From JAAAOZ01 sp964496595 (GTDB lineage: Bacteria; Chloroflexota; Anaerolineae; B4-G1; SLSP01): DNA of 5,534 bases. Within the stretch, counting starts at the first letter, position 1; the number at the start of each line of letters is the position of its first letter. The DNA is taken from positions 1 through 5,534 of the forward strand of contig CAZCAI010000231.1 of NCBI GenBank assembly GCA_964496595.1, read 5' to 3'. Shown here in pieces: positions 1-5,272 of this stretch. The notes below the pieces were generated by a model. That model did not search any database. It had not been told where the DNA came from and worked only from the letters and a program-made list of their open reading frames with translations. Position numbers and translations under genes: made by a program.

Positions 1-1
1 G

Positions 2-91
2 GCCCACGCCGAGCCGTCGTCGTCAGCGCACTCACCGGCGGGAGCGTCAGATGAAACATCAGAGCAAGCCCCCGCTTTCACCCTACGATAA
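2..91 (+). CDS. Possible C-terminal tail of a gene entering from the left edge
   Basis: One frame is open from the window edge for 29 codons and stops at TAA 89-91. It encodes a Ser/Ala/Pro/Glu-rich stretch without recognisable motif, which could be the low-complexity tail of an upstream protein. A second frame is also open from the edge and ends at TAA 99-101, but it is Arg-rich at first, which is typical of a wrong frame in GC-rich DNA. Nothing decides firmly between them. The stop lies just before the SD of the next start, so the two could have been adjacent genes of one unit. Confidence 0.25.
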   Translation, partial: AHAEPSSSAHSPAGASDETSEQAPAFTLR

Positions 92-99
92 TTTAATGT

Positions 100-106
100 A
101 AGGAGG
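100..106 (+). promoter_or_regulatory. Shine-Dalgarno site for the ATG at 113
   Basis: AAGGAGG, a perfect anti-SD match, lies six bases before ATG 113 (a second in-frame ATG is at 119). It shows that a genuine translation start once existed here, although the frame it opens stops after 49 codons. Confidence 0.6.
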
Positions 107-112
107 ATGGAA

Positions 113-471
113 ATGCGGATGCAAAAACTACACGTTGTCGGTTCCCGGTGGCTGATGCGCCTGGCCCTGGGCTGTGTCGCTCTGGGCGAAGCGCTGGCCG
201 GAGGCTGTCGCCGCGCTGGCTCGCGCCGCTGCTGCCCTACAGCAGCATCTACGCGGTATTAGACGCTGACGGTGCGGGTGCGCTGAACGCGGCACGGCTG
301 ACGGCGCTCTCCCCTCGGATCGCGTCGGCGCGCATCCCGGCCGGCAACGACGTGACGGAGTTCGCGCAGCAGGGCGGCGATGTCAGGATGTGGGTGATGA
401 AGGTGGCAAGGTTAACACAGAAGCAGAAGGAGAGAGAGAAAGATGGGGCTGTGTTGCAAGAGACAAATTGA
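113..471 (+). pseudogene. Frameshifted Toprim (DnaG-primase-type) domain remnant
   Basis: Two frames together resemble part of a Toprim domain, the metal-binding catalytic fold of DnaG-type primases and topoisomerases. The frame from ATG 113 gives a hydrophobic 'GCVALGEAL' (170-196) and stops at TAG 260-262. The +1-shifted frame then gives 'LSPRWLAPLLPYSSIYAVLDADGAG' in two adjoining pieces, with the DxD metal-binding motif LDADGAG at 259-279, and 'IPAGNDVTEF' at 334-363, matching the end of Toprim domains in primases. The frame change must fall near 195-215. After about position 400 the product turns into an unrelated K/E/Q-rich tail ending at TGA 469-471. No zinc-binding or RNA-polymerase domain of a complete primase is present, so this is a degraded fragment, perhaps from a phage or plasmid primase. 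A sequencing frameshift could explain the internal shift but not the short length. The Toprim reading rests on motif memory only. Confidence 0.5.
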
Positions 472-472
472 T

Positions 473-501
473 TTGCCCAACACTGCCCCCTAACGTATAA
501 T
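473..501 (+). promoter_or_regulatory. Sigma-70-type promoter for the DUF4291-Hsp70 unit
   Basis: The -35 box is TTGCCC (473-478, four of six consensus bases), followed by a 17-bp spacer and a perfect -10 box TATAAT (496-501). Transcription should start near 508, giving a leader of about 107 nt before the DUF4291 start at 615. It overlaps the end of the Toprim relic, so the downstream genes are independent of it. Confidence 0.65.
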
Positions 502-542
502 CGAAATGTCGGCTGAGTATCCCCGGTGGTCTGGGAGGCAAA

Positions 543-599
543 ATGGTGTCATTCTCTATCGTGTCGGTCTCGCAGTTGATGAATCTACCCTTGAGCTAG
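543..599 (+). CDS. Possible 18-codon leader peptide upstream of DUF4291
   Basis: ATG 543 is preceded at four bases by GGGAGG (533-538), a better SD than that of the DUF4291 gene itself. The frame encodes an 18-residue Ser/Val/Leu-rich peptide ending at TAG 597-599, 15 bases before ATG 615 and in the same frame. A competing small frame runs from ATG 506 to TGA 638-640 (44 residues, containing LYRVGLAVDESTLELARYFF), overlaps the DUF4291 start and has no SD. Either could supply ribosomes to the SD-less DUF4291 start by reinitiation or coupling. No homology is recognised, and chance cannot be excluded. Confidence 0.3.
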   Translation: MVSFSIVSVSQLMNLPLS

Positions 600-614
600 C
601 CCGGTATTTCTTCG

Positions 615-1259
615 ATGCTCATCACGGAACCCTACCTTGACCAAACCCGCATCTGGCCCGCGCGCGGGCGGCACATCCTGGCGCAGTACGACGCAGCGAC
701 GATCATCGTCTACCAAGCATACAACACGGAAATCGGACATTATGCTGTAACCCACCAACACCTGGGCGGGGCTTTCGATTACGGTCGAATGAGTTGGCTC
801 AAGCCCAATTTTCTGTGGATGATGTACCGTTCCGGTTGGGGCACTAAAGAAAATCAGCAGGTAATCCTCGCGCTGCGCTTGCGCCGGACGTTTTTCGAGT
901 CATTGCTGGCCCAAGCCGTGCCGTCAGTCTGGGATCAGGCCCCCTTTTCCACCCGATCCGCGTGGGCCACGGCGATCAACCAATCCGAGGTGCGCATCCA
1001 ATGGGACCCGGATCACGACCCGCACGGGCACCGGGTGGCCCGCCGTGCTCTTCAGATCGGCTTGCGCAGGACGGCGCTGGCGGCCTTTGGCCAACAAGAG
1101 TTACTCGAGGTGCAAGACCTCTCAGCTTTCGTCGCGGAGCAGCGCAGGGATCTTGCGGAGCAGGGGATCGCAACGTTGCGCACGCCTCAGGAGCGTGTTT
1201 ATCCCCTCACTAACCCGGCCCTCACCAAGCGGCTGGGACTTGCGGAACACAAGGAGTGA
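615..1259 (+). CDS. DUF4291 family protein, full length
   Basis: This is a 214-residue soluble protein with the hallmark stretches of DUF4291 in order: a YDAATIIVYQAY segment (25-36), RMSWLKPNFLWMMYRSGW (58-75), QWDPDHDPHG (129-138), RRALQIGLR (143-151) and a terminal TPQERVYP (190-197). Length and motif order fit a complete family member. The family has no experimentally assigned role that I can state with confidence. The strongly conserved Trp, Arg, Asp and His residues suggest an enzyme or nucleotide/nucleic-acid binder, but this is inference. ATG 615 is chosen because an in-frame stop (597-599) lies upstream and no other usual start intervenes. It has no SD. The gene ends three bases before the Hsp70-like gene, whose SD lies within its last codons, so the two should be translationally coupled and work in a shared context. 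Confidence 0.85.
   Translation: MLITEPYLDQTRIWPARGRHILAQYDAATIIVYQAYNTEIGHYAVTHQHLGGAFDYGRMSWLKPNFLWMMYRSGWGTKENQQVILALRLRRTFFESLLAQAVPSVWDQAPFSTRSAWATAINQSEVRIQWDPDHDPHGHRVARRALQIGLRRTALAAFGQQELLEVQDLSAFVAEQRRDLAEQGIATLRTPQERVYPLTNPALTKRLGLAEHKE
1251..1256 (+). promoter_or_regulatory. SD for the Hsp70-like gene, inside the DUF4291 3' end
   Basis: AAGGAG sits six bases before ATG 1263 and immediately before the DUF4291 stop codon TGA 1257-1259. Ribosomes finishing DUF4291 would be placed on the next start, a classic coupling arrangement that also fixes the Hsp70 start. Confidence 0.8.
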
Positions 1260-1262
1260 AAG

Positions 1263-3245
1263 ATGGCGGTCATTGGCATTGATCTGGGCACGACCCACTC
1301 GGTGATGGCGCGGATTGATCAGGGCCGCGCGGTTGCCATCCCGAACGCTGAAGGCGCGTTGGTGACGCCTTCAATGGTGGCGTTCAACATCATAACCGAG
1401 GAACTCTTGGTCGGCGCTGCTGCCCAGCGCCAGGCAGTCTTGAATCCCCGGCACACCATCTTTTCGGTCAAACGGTTGCTAGGCCGGGCCTTCGATGACC
1501 CAGTCTTGAAGCTGGACAAACAGTTCCTCCCCTATGAGTTGCGGGCCATCCAGGACGGGCACGATATCCTGGTGCAATTGGGAAAATCCTGGTACGCACC
1601 GCACGATCTGGCAGCCTTAATCCTGCAAAAACTCAAGCACGATGCCGAGGTCTATCTGGATGAACTGGTCACGGAGGCAGTCATCACGGTGCCGGCTTAC
1701 TACAATCACGTGCAGCGTCACGCCGTGCGGAAGGCCGGGGAAAAAGCGGGATTGGAGGTGATCCGCGTGATCAATGAGCCGACGGCGGCAGCGCTGGCGT
1801 ATGGGAGCCGCGACCTGGCTAATCGCACGCTGGCAGTGTGTCACCTCGGCGGCGGGACCTTCGACGTCTCTATCGTCGAGACCGGTGAGGGCGTCGTAAC
1901 CGTTCAGGCGACCAGCGGTGATGCGCACTTAGGCGGCGATGACTTCGATTGGCTGGTGATGGCGTGGATTTGTGAAACCTTCCAAGCTCAAACCGGGATT
2001 GATTTGACCCAGGATCGTGGGGCGCGCTCGCGATTGCGCGAAGCTGTGGAAGCCGCGAAGTGTCGCCTTTCGACCGTTCAAGAAACCGCGATTCATCTGC
2101 CCCACATCGCGCGCTGGGTTGATCCATCGCCCAGTCTCGATCTTGTGTTGACACGGGAGCAACTGGAGGAGTTGACCCGTCCCCTGCTGGCGCGCCTCAA
2201 GCCGCCGTGCGAACAGGTACTCGAGGCAGGGCGGCTACAGCCCGGTGACATTGACGAGGTGATCCTCATCGGCCAGCAGAGCCAGATGCCGGCCGTGCAG
2301 CGCACCATCGCCTCTGTGTTAGGCCGCACGCCCCGCCGAGCACTGGATAATGTCTGCGGCGTCGCGTTAGGGGCGGCTATCCAGGCCGGGATTCTGCAAG
2401 GGAATCTGGCCTGGAAACCGCTGGTGCTGGTGGATGTGACGCCTTTCCCCATTGGAATAGCTGGGGCGCAGGCCGGGTTACAGACGCTCGTCCCCAGTAA
2501 CACCGCCATCCCCTGCCGCAAACAGGCCAAGTTCACCACCGCTGAAGATGCTCAGACCTCGGTGGATGTCCGTATCTATCTGGGAGATTGTCCCCAGGTG
2601 CGCGACAACATCGAGTTAGGTCATCTACACCTGGATGGCCTGATCCCAGCCCCGAAAGGGACGCCCAAGATTGACGCCGTGGTGGATGTTGATGTCAATG
2701 GGGTGCTGCAGGTGACATTACGCGAGCGGCATACCGGGCGCGCACGACGGTGGGAATGCGGCCACGACGCGCTATTTCATCTCCTGGACGATACCCCGGC
2801 TTTCGTGGATATGCCGGAAGCCGCTTCTTCGTTCACACCTGCGCCACACCCGGATGCCTCCACCCCGCCGCCGCCCGCTGCCCCACCGTCCCGTCCAGCA
2901 GCACGGCCCGTATGCCCCGATGTGCTCGCAGCAGCTCAATCCGAGATTAACCGTGCCGATTCCTGGCTGGCGAATTCGCCGCTTGAGGATATCCCGCATT
3001 TACGGCACTTGTTGTTGACCTATGTATCGAGTACGAGCCAGGCGCTGGCCGCACAAGTGAAGACGCCGCTGGAAGTTCAAACCCGAGCCTTGCAGATTTT
3101 GCTGGATAGCCTGGAAGCCTTGAAAGCCGGAGAGTTGCGGCGCGCCACAGCCGGATTGAGTACCTTGATTTCAATTGAGAACAATCCCCAGGCCCGGGCC
3201 GACCTGGGGCAGATTTTACGCCAGATTGGGCGGGGTGGGGTATAG
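1263..3245 (+). CDS. Atypical Hsp70/DnaK-like ATPase with altered active site and novel C-terminus
   Basis: The product is a 660-residue Hsp70 superfamily protein. Its nucleotide-binding domain (about 1-385) has phosphate-1 IGIDLGTTHS (4-13), Lys70, VITVPAYYN (140-148) and INEPTAAALAYG (170-181). It also has LGGGTFD (195-201), GDAHLGGDDFD (219-229) and LGAAIQAG (369-376). The interdomain linker LVLVDVTP (387-394) and a beta-sandwich substrate domain (about 395-493) are DnaK-like. Oddities: the Asp before LGGGTFD, equivalent to Asp194 of E. coli DnaK and needed for efficient ATP hydrolysis, is His194 (CAC, 1842-1844). The adenosine motif reads IGQQSQMP (336-343) rather than the usual VGGQTRMP. 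The usual alpha-helical lid and EEVD/KK-type tail are absent, replaced by a Pro/Ala-rich linker (525-548) and an unassigned helical region (549-658). It may be a nucleotide-dependent binder with slow hydrolysis rather than a housekeeping chaperone. No dnaJ or grpE lies nearby. Co-transcription with DUF4291 is likely. Confidence 0.9.
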   Translation: MAVIGIDLGTTHSVMARIDQGRAVAIPNAEGALVTPSMVAFNIITEELLVGAAAQRQAVLNPRHTIFSVKRLLGRAFDDPVLKLDKQFLPYELRAIQDGHDILVQLGKSWYAPHDLAALILQKLKHDAEVYLDELVTEAVITVPAYYNHVQRHAVRKAGEKAGLEVIRVINEPTAAALAYGSRDLANRTLAVCHLGGGTFDVSIVETGEGVVTVQATSGDAHLGGDDFDWLVMAWICETFQAQTGIDLTQDRGARSRLREAVEAAKCRLSTVQETAIHLPHIARWVDPSPSLDLVLTREQLEELTRPLLARLKPPCEQVLEAGRLQPGDIDEVILIGQQSQMPAVQRTIASVLGRTPRRALDNVCGVALGAAIQAGILQGNLAWKPLVLVDVTPFPIGIAGAQAGLQTLVPSNTAIPCRKQAKFTTAEDAQTSVDVRIYLGDCPQVRDNIELGHLHLDGLIPAPKGTPKIDAVVDVDVNGVLQVTLRERHTGRARRWECGHDALFHLLDDTPAFVDMPEAASSFTPAPHPDASTPPPPAAPPSRPAARPVCPDVLAAAQSEINRADSWLANSPLEDIPHLRHLLLTYVSSTSQALAAQVKTPLEVQTRALQILLDSLEALKAGELRRATAGLSTLISIENNPQARADLGQILRQIGRGGV

Positions 3246-3271
3246 TTATCACTCTGTCCAATCACGCGCCT

Positions 3272-3486
3272 TTGACGAATACCCTCGCCCAAATTCTAAC
3301 TTGTATCCAAGTTGAAACGCGAGGACGCGAGCTATCCTGTCGAAATCACGCTGGATGCGGATTTGCAGTATGCCCCCGGCTACCTCAACCTCAGCCCGGA
3401 GTTGCCCACCGGCGACGGCGCGCCCCTGTTCGCGTGGCTGTTCGCCGATGCGACGTTGCGCGAGGCGGGGGAGCACGCGCGCGCCC
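3272..3486 (+). pseudogene. Fragment resembling the N-terminal region of a CHAT-domain effector
   Basis: The piece 'SYPVEITLD...YAPGYL' followed by 'GDGAPLFAWLFADATLREA' (about 3330-3470, third frame) resembles the region preceding the caspase-like CHAT domain in bacterial effectors. In those, a P-V-E-I-T-D strand and a G-LF-LF-LR-AW helix are followed by an Arg-rich strand and the protease fold. The frame has no ATG or SD and a stop at 3297-3299. A frame starting at TTG 3272 supplies a plausible N-terminus (MTNTLAQIL), so a frameshift near 3310-3325 is likely. The CHAT catalytic His and Cys region is completely absent, because the similarity ends at a GCGCGCGC tract where PKD coding begins in another frame. 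It follows the Hsp70-like gene by only 26 bases, suggesting that the intact gene once sat in that operon. The CHAT assignment is from memory of the family and moderate at best. Confidence 0.4.
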
Positions 3487-3717
3487 AACGGCACCGTCGA
3501 AGGCTGGCATTGGCGCTTTGGCGACGGCGGCGAAGCCTTCGAGGGGCCAGAGGTCAGTCATACTTACATCACCAGTGGTACCTTCGACGTGAGCCTCACC
3601 GTCAGCAACACCTATGGCAGCTACACCGCCAGCGAACCGGATTACATCACGGTCAGCACGGAGACAACCGAAGACCACTTTGCCATCTATCTCCCCCTCG
3701 TTGTACGCCAAGACTGA
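3478..3717 (+). pseudogene. Terminal PKD domain and C-terminal tail of an exported protein (5'-truncated)
   Basis: From about 3484 the frame encodes most of a PKD domain, an extracellular Ig-like beta-sandwich. WHWRFGDG (3505-3528) matches the family signature W-x-F-G-D-G, SHTY (3556-3567) the H-x-Y strand, and TFDVSLTVSNTYGS the G-strand pattern. After a short Thr/Glu linker it ends in IYLPLVVRQD (3685-3714) and TGA. Such a hydrophobic YLPLV plus Arg tail recurs at the ends of exported proteins in Chloroflexota, so the parent was probably a large surface or secreted protein. No signal peptide or start precedes it. The upstream coding in the other frame belongs to a different protein type, so this is a truncated 3' end, probably left by a deletion. 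A perfect terminator hairpin follows 54 bases after the stop. Confidence 0.6.
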
Positions 3718-3771
3718 GTGAGCTTGCCAGAGCCTTTCTGGTGACACAATCTGATTCCAAATAAGTCGATG

Positions 3772-3805
3772 AAGCCCGGTGGAGATGACATCCACCGGGC
3801 TTTTC
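3772..3805 (+). terminator. Rho-independent terminator after the PKD fragment
   Basis: A perfect 12-bp inverted repeat (AAGCCCGGTGGA at 3772-3783, TCCACCGGGCTT at 3791-3802) encloses a 7-nt loop. It runs into TTTTCTT. The T-tract is only on the + strand side, so it should terminate rightward transcription from the Hsp70/PKD stretch. Confidence 0.85.
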
Positions 3806-3941
3806 TTGATCTTCTCTGGCTCTCAAAGTGAAACGCCATCCGCCTTTACCTCGCTGGTGGTTGGAGGGCACTCCGCACCCTCGCCGGGCCAGGGATATGG
3901 ACGGCAGTGCCGACGCCTTTACTGCGCTGCCCTCATTACCC

Positions 3942-3971
3942 TTGCACCGGCATGCTCCACTATGCTAAAAT
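3942..3971 (+). promoter_or_regulatory. Extended -10 promoter for the small membrane protein
   Basis: TG-C-TAAAAT (3963-3971) is a TGn extended -10 element with five of six -10 bases. A weak -35, TTGCAC (3942-3947), lies 18 bp upstream. The predicted start near 3978 gives a leader of about 40 nt before ATG 4018. Its position after the terminator at 3772-3805 supports an independent transcription unit. The rest of 3806-3941 shows no gene or repeat I can support. Confidence 0.5.
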
Positions 3972-4017
3972 TGGGGCATCAGTACCCACCATTATCCCAA
4001 AAGGAGCCTTTTCAAAA

Positions 4018-4416
4018 ATGCCCTATCTTATCCTATCCCTACACCTCTTGGCCCTCGCCCTGGCGCCCGGCGCGCTGCGCTGGGTGCTCGCCCCGATGTG
4101 GGGCGCGGCGGCGGCCCTGGCCTATTTCAAGCCCGATGACCGCCCGGCGACCAGCAACTACGTCTATTTCTTCCTCGCCGGGAACGCGGGCTTGATCTTC
4201 GGCTACCGCATCGCGGCCTTACTGGTCACCGGCACGCCGGAGCCGGGCGCGACCACGCTCTACGGCATCAGCGTGTGGCTGCTCGGCTTCGCCGTGATGT
4301 CGTGCATTGGGTTTTACGCCTACGTCCTGCGCTTCCTGTTCTGGGATCGCACCATGCCGTTCTTCGGCGGGCGGATGCGGACGCGCGAGGTCGTGCGGCA
4401 GATTAAGCGACAATGA
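4018..4416 (+). CDS. Small multi-pass membrane protein of unknown function
   Basis: This is a 132-residue, strongly hydrophobic protein. Hydrophobic segments lie at about 3-17 and 23-36, 48-70 and 79-108, suggesting three or four membrane helices. The C-terminal 25 residues (WDRTMPFFGGRMRTREVVRQIKRQ region) are basic and most likely cytoplasmic. An Asp/Arg-rich loop (40-45) and a Pro/Gly loop (71-78) separate the helices. ATG 4018 is preferred because AAAAGGAG (3999-4006) lies 11 bases upstream and the promoter ends at 3971. An in-frame upstream extension would add a non-membrane stretch ahead of the promoter. I recognise no family. It could be a small integral protein with a structural or accessory role. 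The sequence gives no catalytic motif. Confidence 0.75.
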   Translation: MPYLILSLHLLALALAPGALRWVLAPMWGAAAALAYFKPDDRPATSNYVYFFLAGNAGLIFGYRIAALLVTGTPEPGATTLYGISVWLLGFAVMSCIGFYAYVLRFLFWDRTMPFFGGRMRTREVVRQIKRQ

Positions 4417-4424
4417 TAACTTCT

Positions 4425-4475
4425 ATTGCGTATTTCGTATTGCGTATCTAAACTCGGTACGGAATACGAAATACG
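4425..4475. repeat. GCGTAT/CGTATT palindromic intergenic repeat
   Basis: A perfect 13-bp inverted repeat (CGTATTTCGTATT at 4429-4441, AATACGAAATACG at 4463-4475) has a 21-nt centre. The left arm also carries a direct repeat, ATTGCGTAT at 4425-4433 and 4439-4447. The run of TTT after the right arm could make it a weak terminator for the membrane-protein gene. Its AT-rich, modular composition contrasts with the GC-rich genes on both sides and looks like a dispersed repeat unit rather than a dedicated terminator. A weak promoter-like pair (TTGCGT 4426-4431, TAAACT 4449-4454, 17-bp spacing) lies within it. Confidence 0.7.
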
Positions 4476-4492
4476 TTTCCCCCACAGGAGCT

Positions 4493-5113
4493 ATGAAACC
4501 AATGTCCATTCCTTTCAAAATGACCCTCTCCCCCGACGGCGCGGCCCTGCATGCCTACGCCTGGGCCTTGCCCAATCAGAGCTGGCGGGCGTGGGCGCCG
4601 CACACGCTGCGCATCCTGCGCAAGCCCTATCGTCAGGCGCGGACGCACCTGGAACTCACCGACGACGTGGTCAGCACGCTGTACGATCCGCAGACCGCCT
4701 CCCAGGGCAACGTCCGGTAAGGAAACTTGTTTCCCGTGATGCTGGCCGCGCAGCGCGCGCTCGGCGTCGCCGGCGATACGACCAAGACCGGCGTCAAGGA
4801 GCTGGCGCCGGTGGACTATCGCTGGAATTCGTATCTTGTCCAGCAAATCATCGGCAAGGAGACCGCCGCGTGGGAGTCGAGCCTGGCGGCATTCAACGCG
4901 CTTGATCCCGCCGAACAGACCGACTGGACCGCCGAGGCGGAGACGCTGGGCATCCCGGAGGTGAGCATCCCCTACGCGGGTGATCCCCCCATCCCGGCGG
5001 GGGCGGCGCTCTTCGCGCTCTCGCGCACCCTGTATCACCTGGGCATCCACGCCGCCACCGGCGCGCCGGACGGTACTAACGCCGCCGCGTGGGCGACTAT
5101 CATCGCCAGCTAA
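4493..5113 (+). pseudogene. Unknown protein interrupted by one in-frame TAA (4718-4720)
   Basis: A single frame runs from ATG 4493 (or ATG 4502) to TAA 5111-5113, broken only by TAA 4718-4720. The first part (72-75 residues) is basic and Trp/Arg-rich. The second part (about 130 residues) contains a Trp/Ala-rich helical stretch (WESSLAAFNALDPAEQTDW) and a 'GIPEVSIPYAG' segment. The smooth protein-like composition on both sides without a frame change suggests one protein of about 205 residues with a nonsense change, for example a Tyr codon turned to TAA. Alternatively there are two genes: the TAA itself forms part of an SD-like TAAGGA, and GTG 4736 or ATG 4739 could restart translation. AGGAG (4486-4490) is 11 bases before ATG 4502, the better-spaced start. 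No family is recognised. The Trp-rich repeat-like helices faintly recall phage- or plasmid-borne hypothetical proteins, which is only an impression. Confidence 0.6.
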
Positions 5114-5152
5114 AGCCGCACGCCTCGTTTGTGCCCCTACTCCCGGAACCAC

Positions 5153-5195
5153 ACCGGCCCGTCCTCTCGCTTCGAGGGCGGGCCGGTTTCTCTTT
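5153..5195 (+). terminator. Strong rho-independent terminator after the interrupted gene
   Basis: A 14-bp stem with one G-U pair is formed by ACCGGCCCG-T-CCTC (5153-5166) and GAGG-G-CGGGCCGGT (5174-5187). It has a 7-nt loop and is followed by TTTCTCTTT. It ends the unit 39 bases after the stop at 5113. Confidence 0.8.
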
Positions 5196-5237
5196 CCCCC
5201 TCACATTTTTCCCTTCTCAAATTCTCAATTTGCTGAC

Positions 5238-5266
5238 TTGTCTATTTCTTCACACTGTTCTATACT
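5238..5266 (+). promoter_or_regulatory. Sigma-70-type promoter for the structured leader
   Basis: TTGTCT (5238-5243, four of six) and TATACT (5261-5266, five of six) are separated by exactly 17 bp within an AT-rich stretch right after a terminator. Transcription should start near 5273. This is the only good promoter before the exported-protein gene at 5465. Confidence 0.65.
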
Positions 5267-5272
5267 GAAAAC

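Noticed and set aside
615..1259. Assigning DUF4291 an enzymatic function such as ADP-ribosyl transfer
   Set aside because: I cannot recall firm evidence for this and cannot see a diagnostic catalytic motif. The family name alone is supported.
2093..2539. Minus-strand open frame of 148 codons inside the Hsp70-like gene
   Set aside because: The plus strand encodes clear Hsp70 motifs over the same bases, so the antisense frame is a shadow.
1263..3245. Housekeeping dnaK
   Set aside because: His194, the degenerate adenosine motif, the missing lid and tail, and the absence of grpE or dnaJ argue for a divergent Hsp70, so no gene symbol is given.
3907..4017. Earlier start for the small membrane protein
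   Set aside because: It would lie upstream of the predicted promoter start and adds a Cys/Pro-rich segment unlike a membrane protein. ATG 4018 has the SD.
4448..5152. Long minus-strand open frame of 234 codons
   Set aside because: It is antisense to the better-supported plus-strand gene, rich in Arg/Gly as expected for an opposite-strand shadow of GC-rich DNA. It also runs through a terminator loop and the palindromic repeat.
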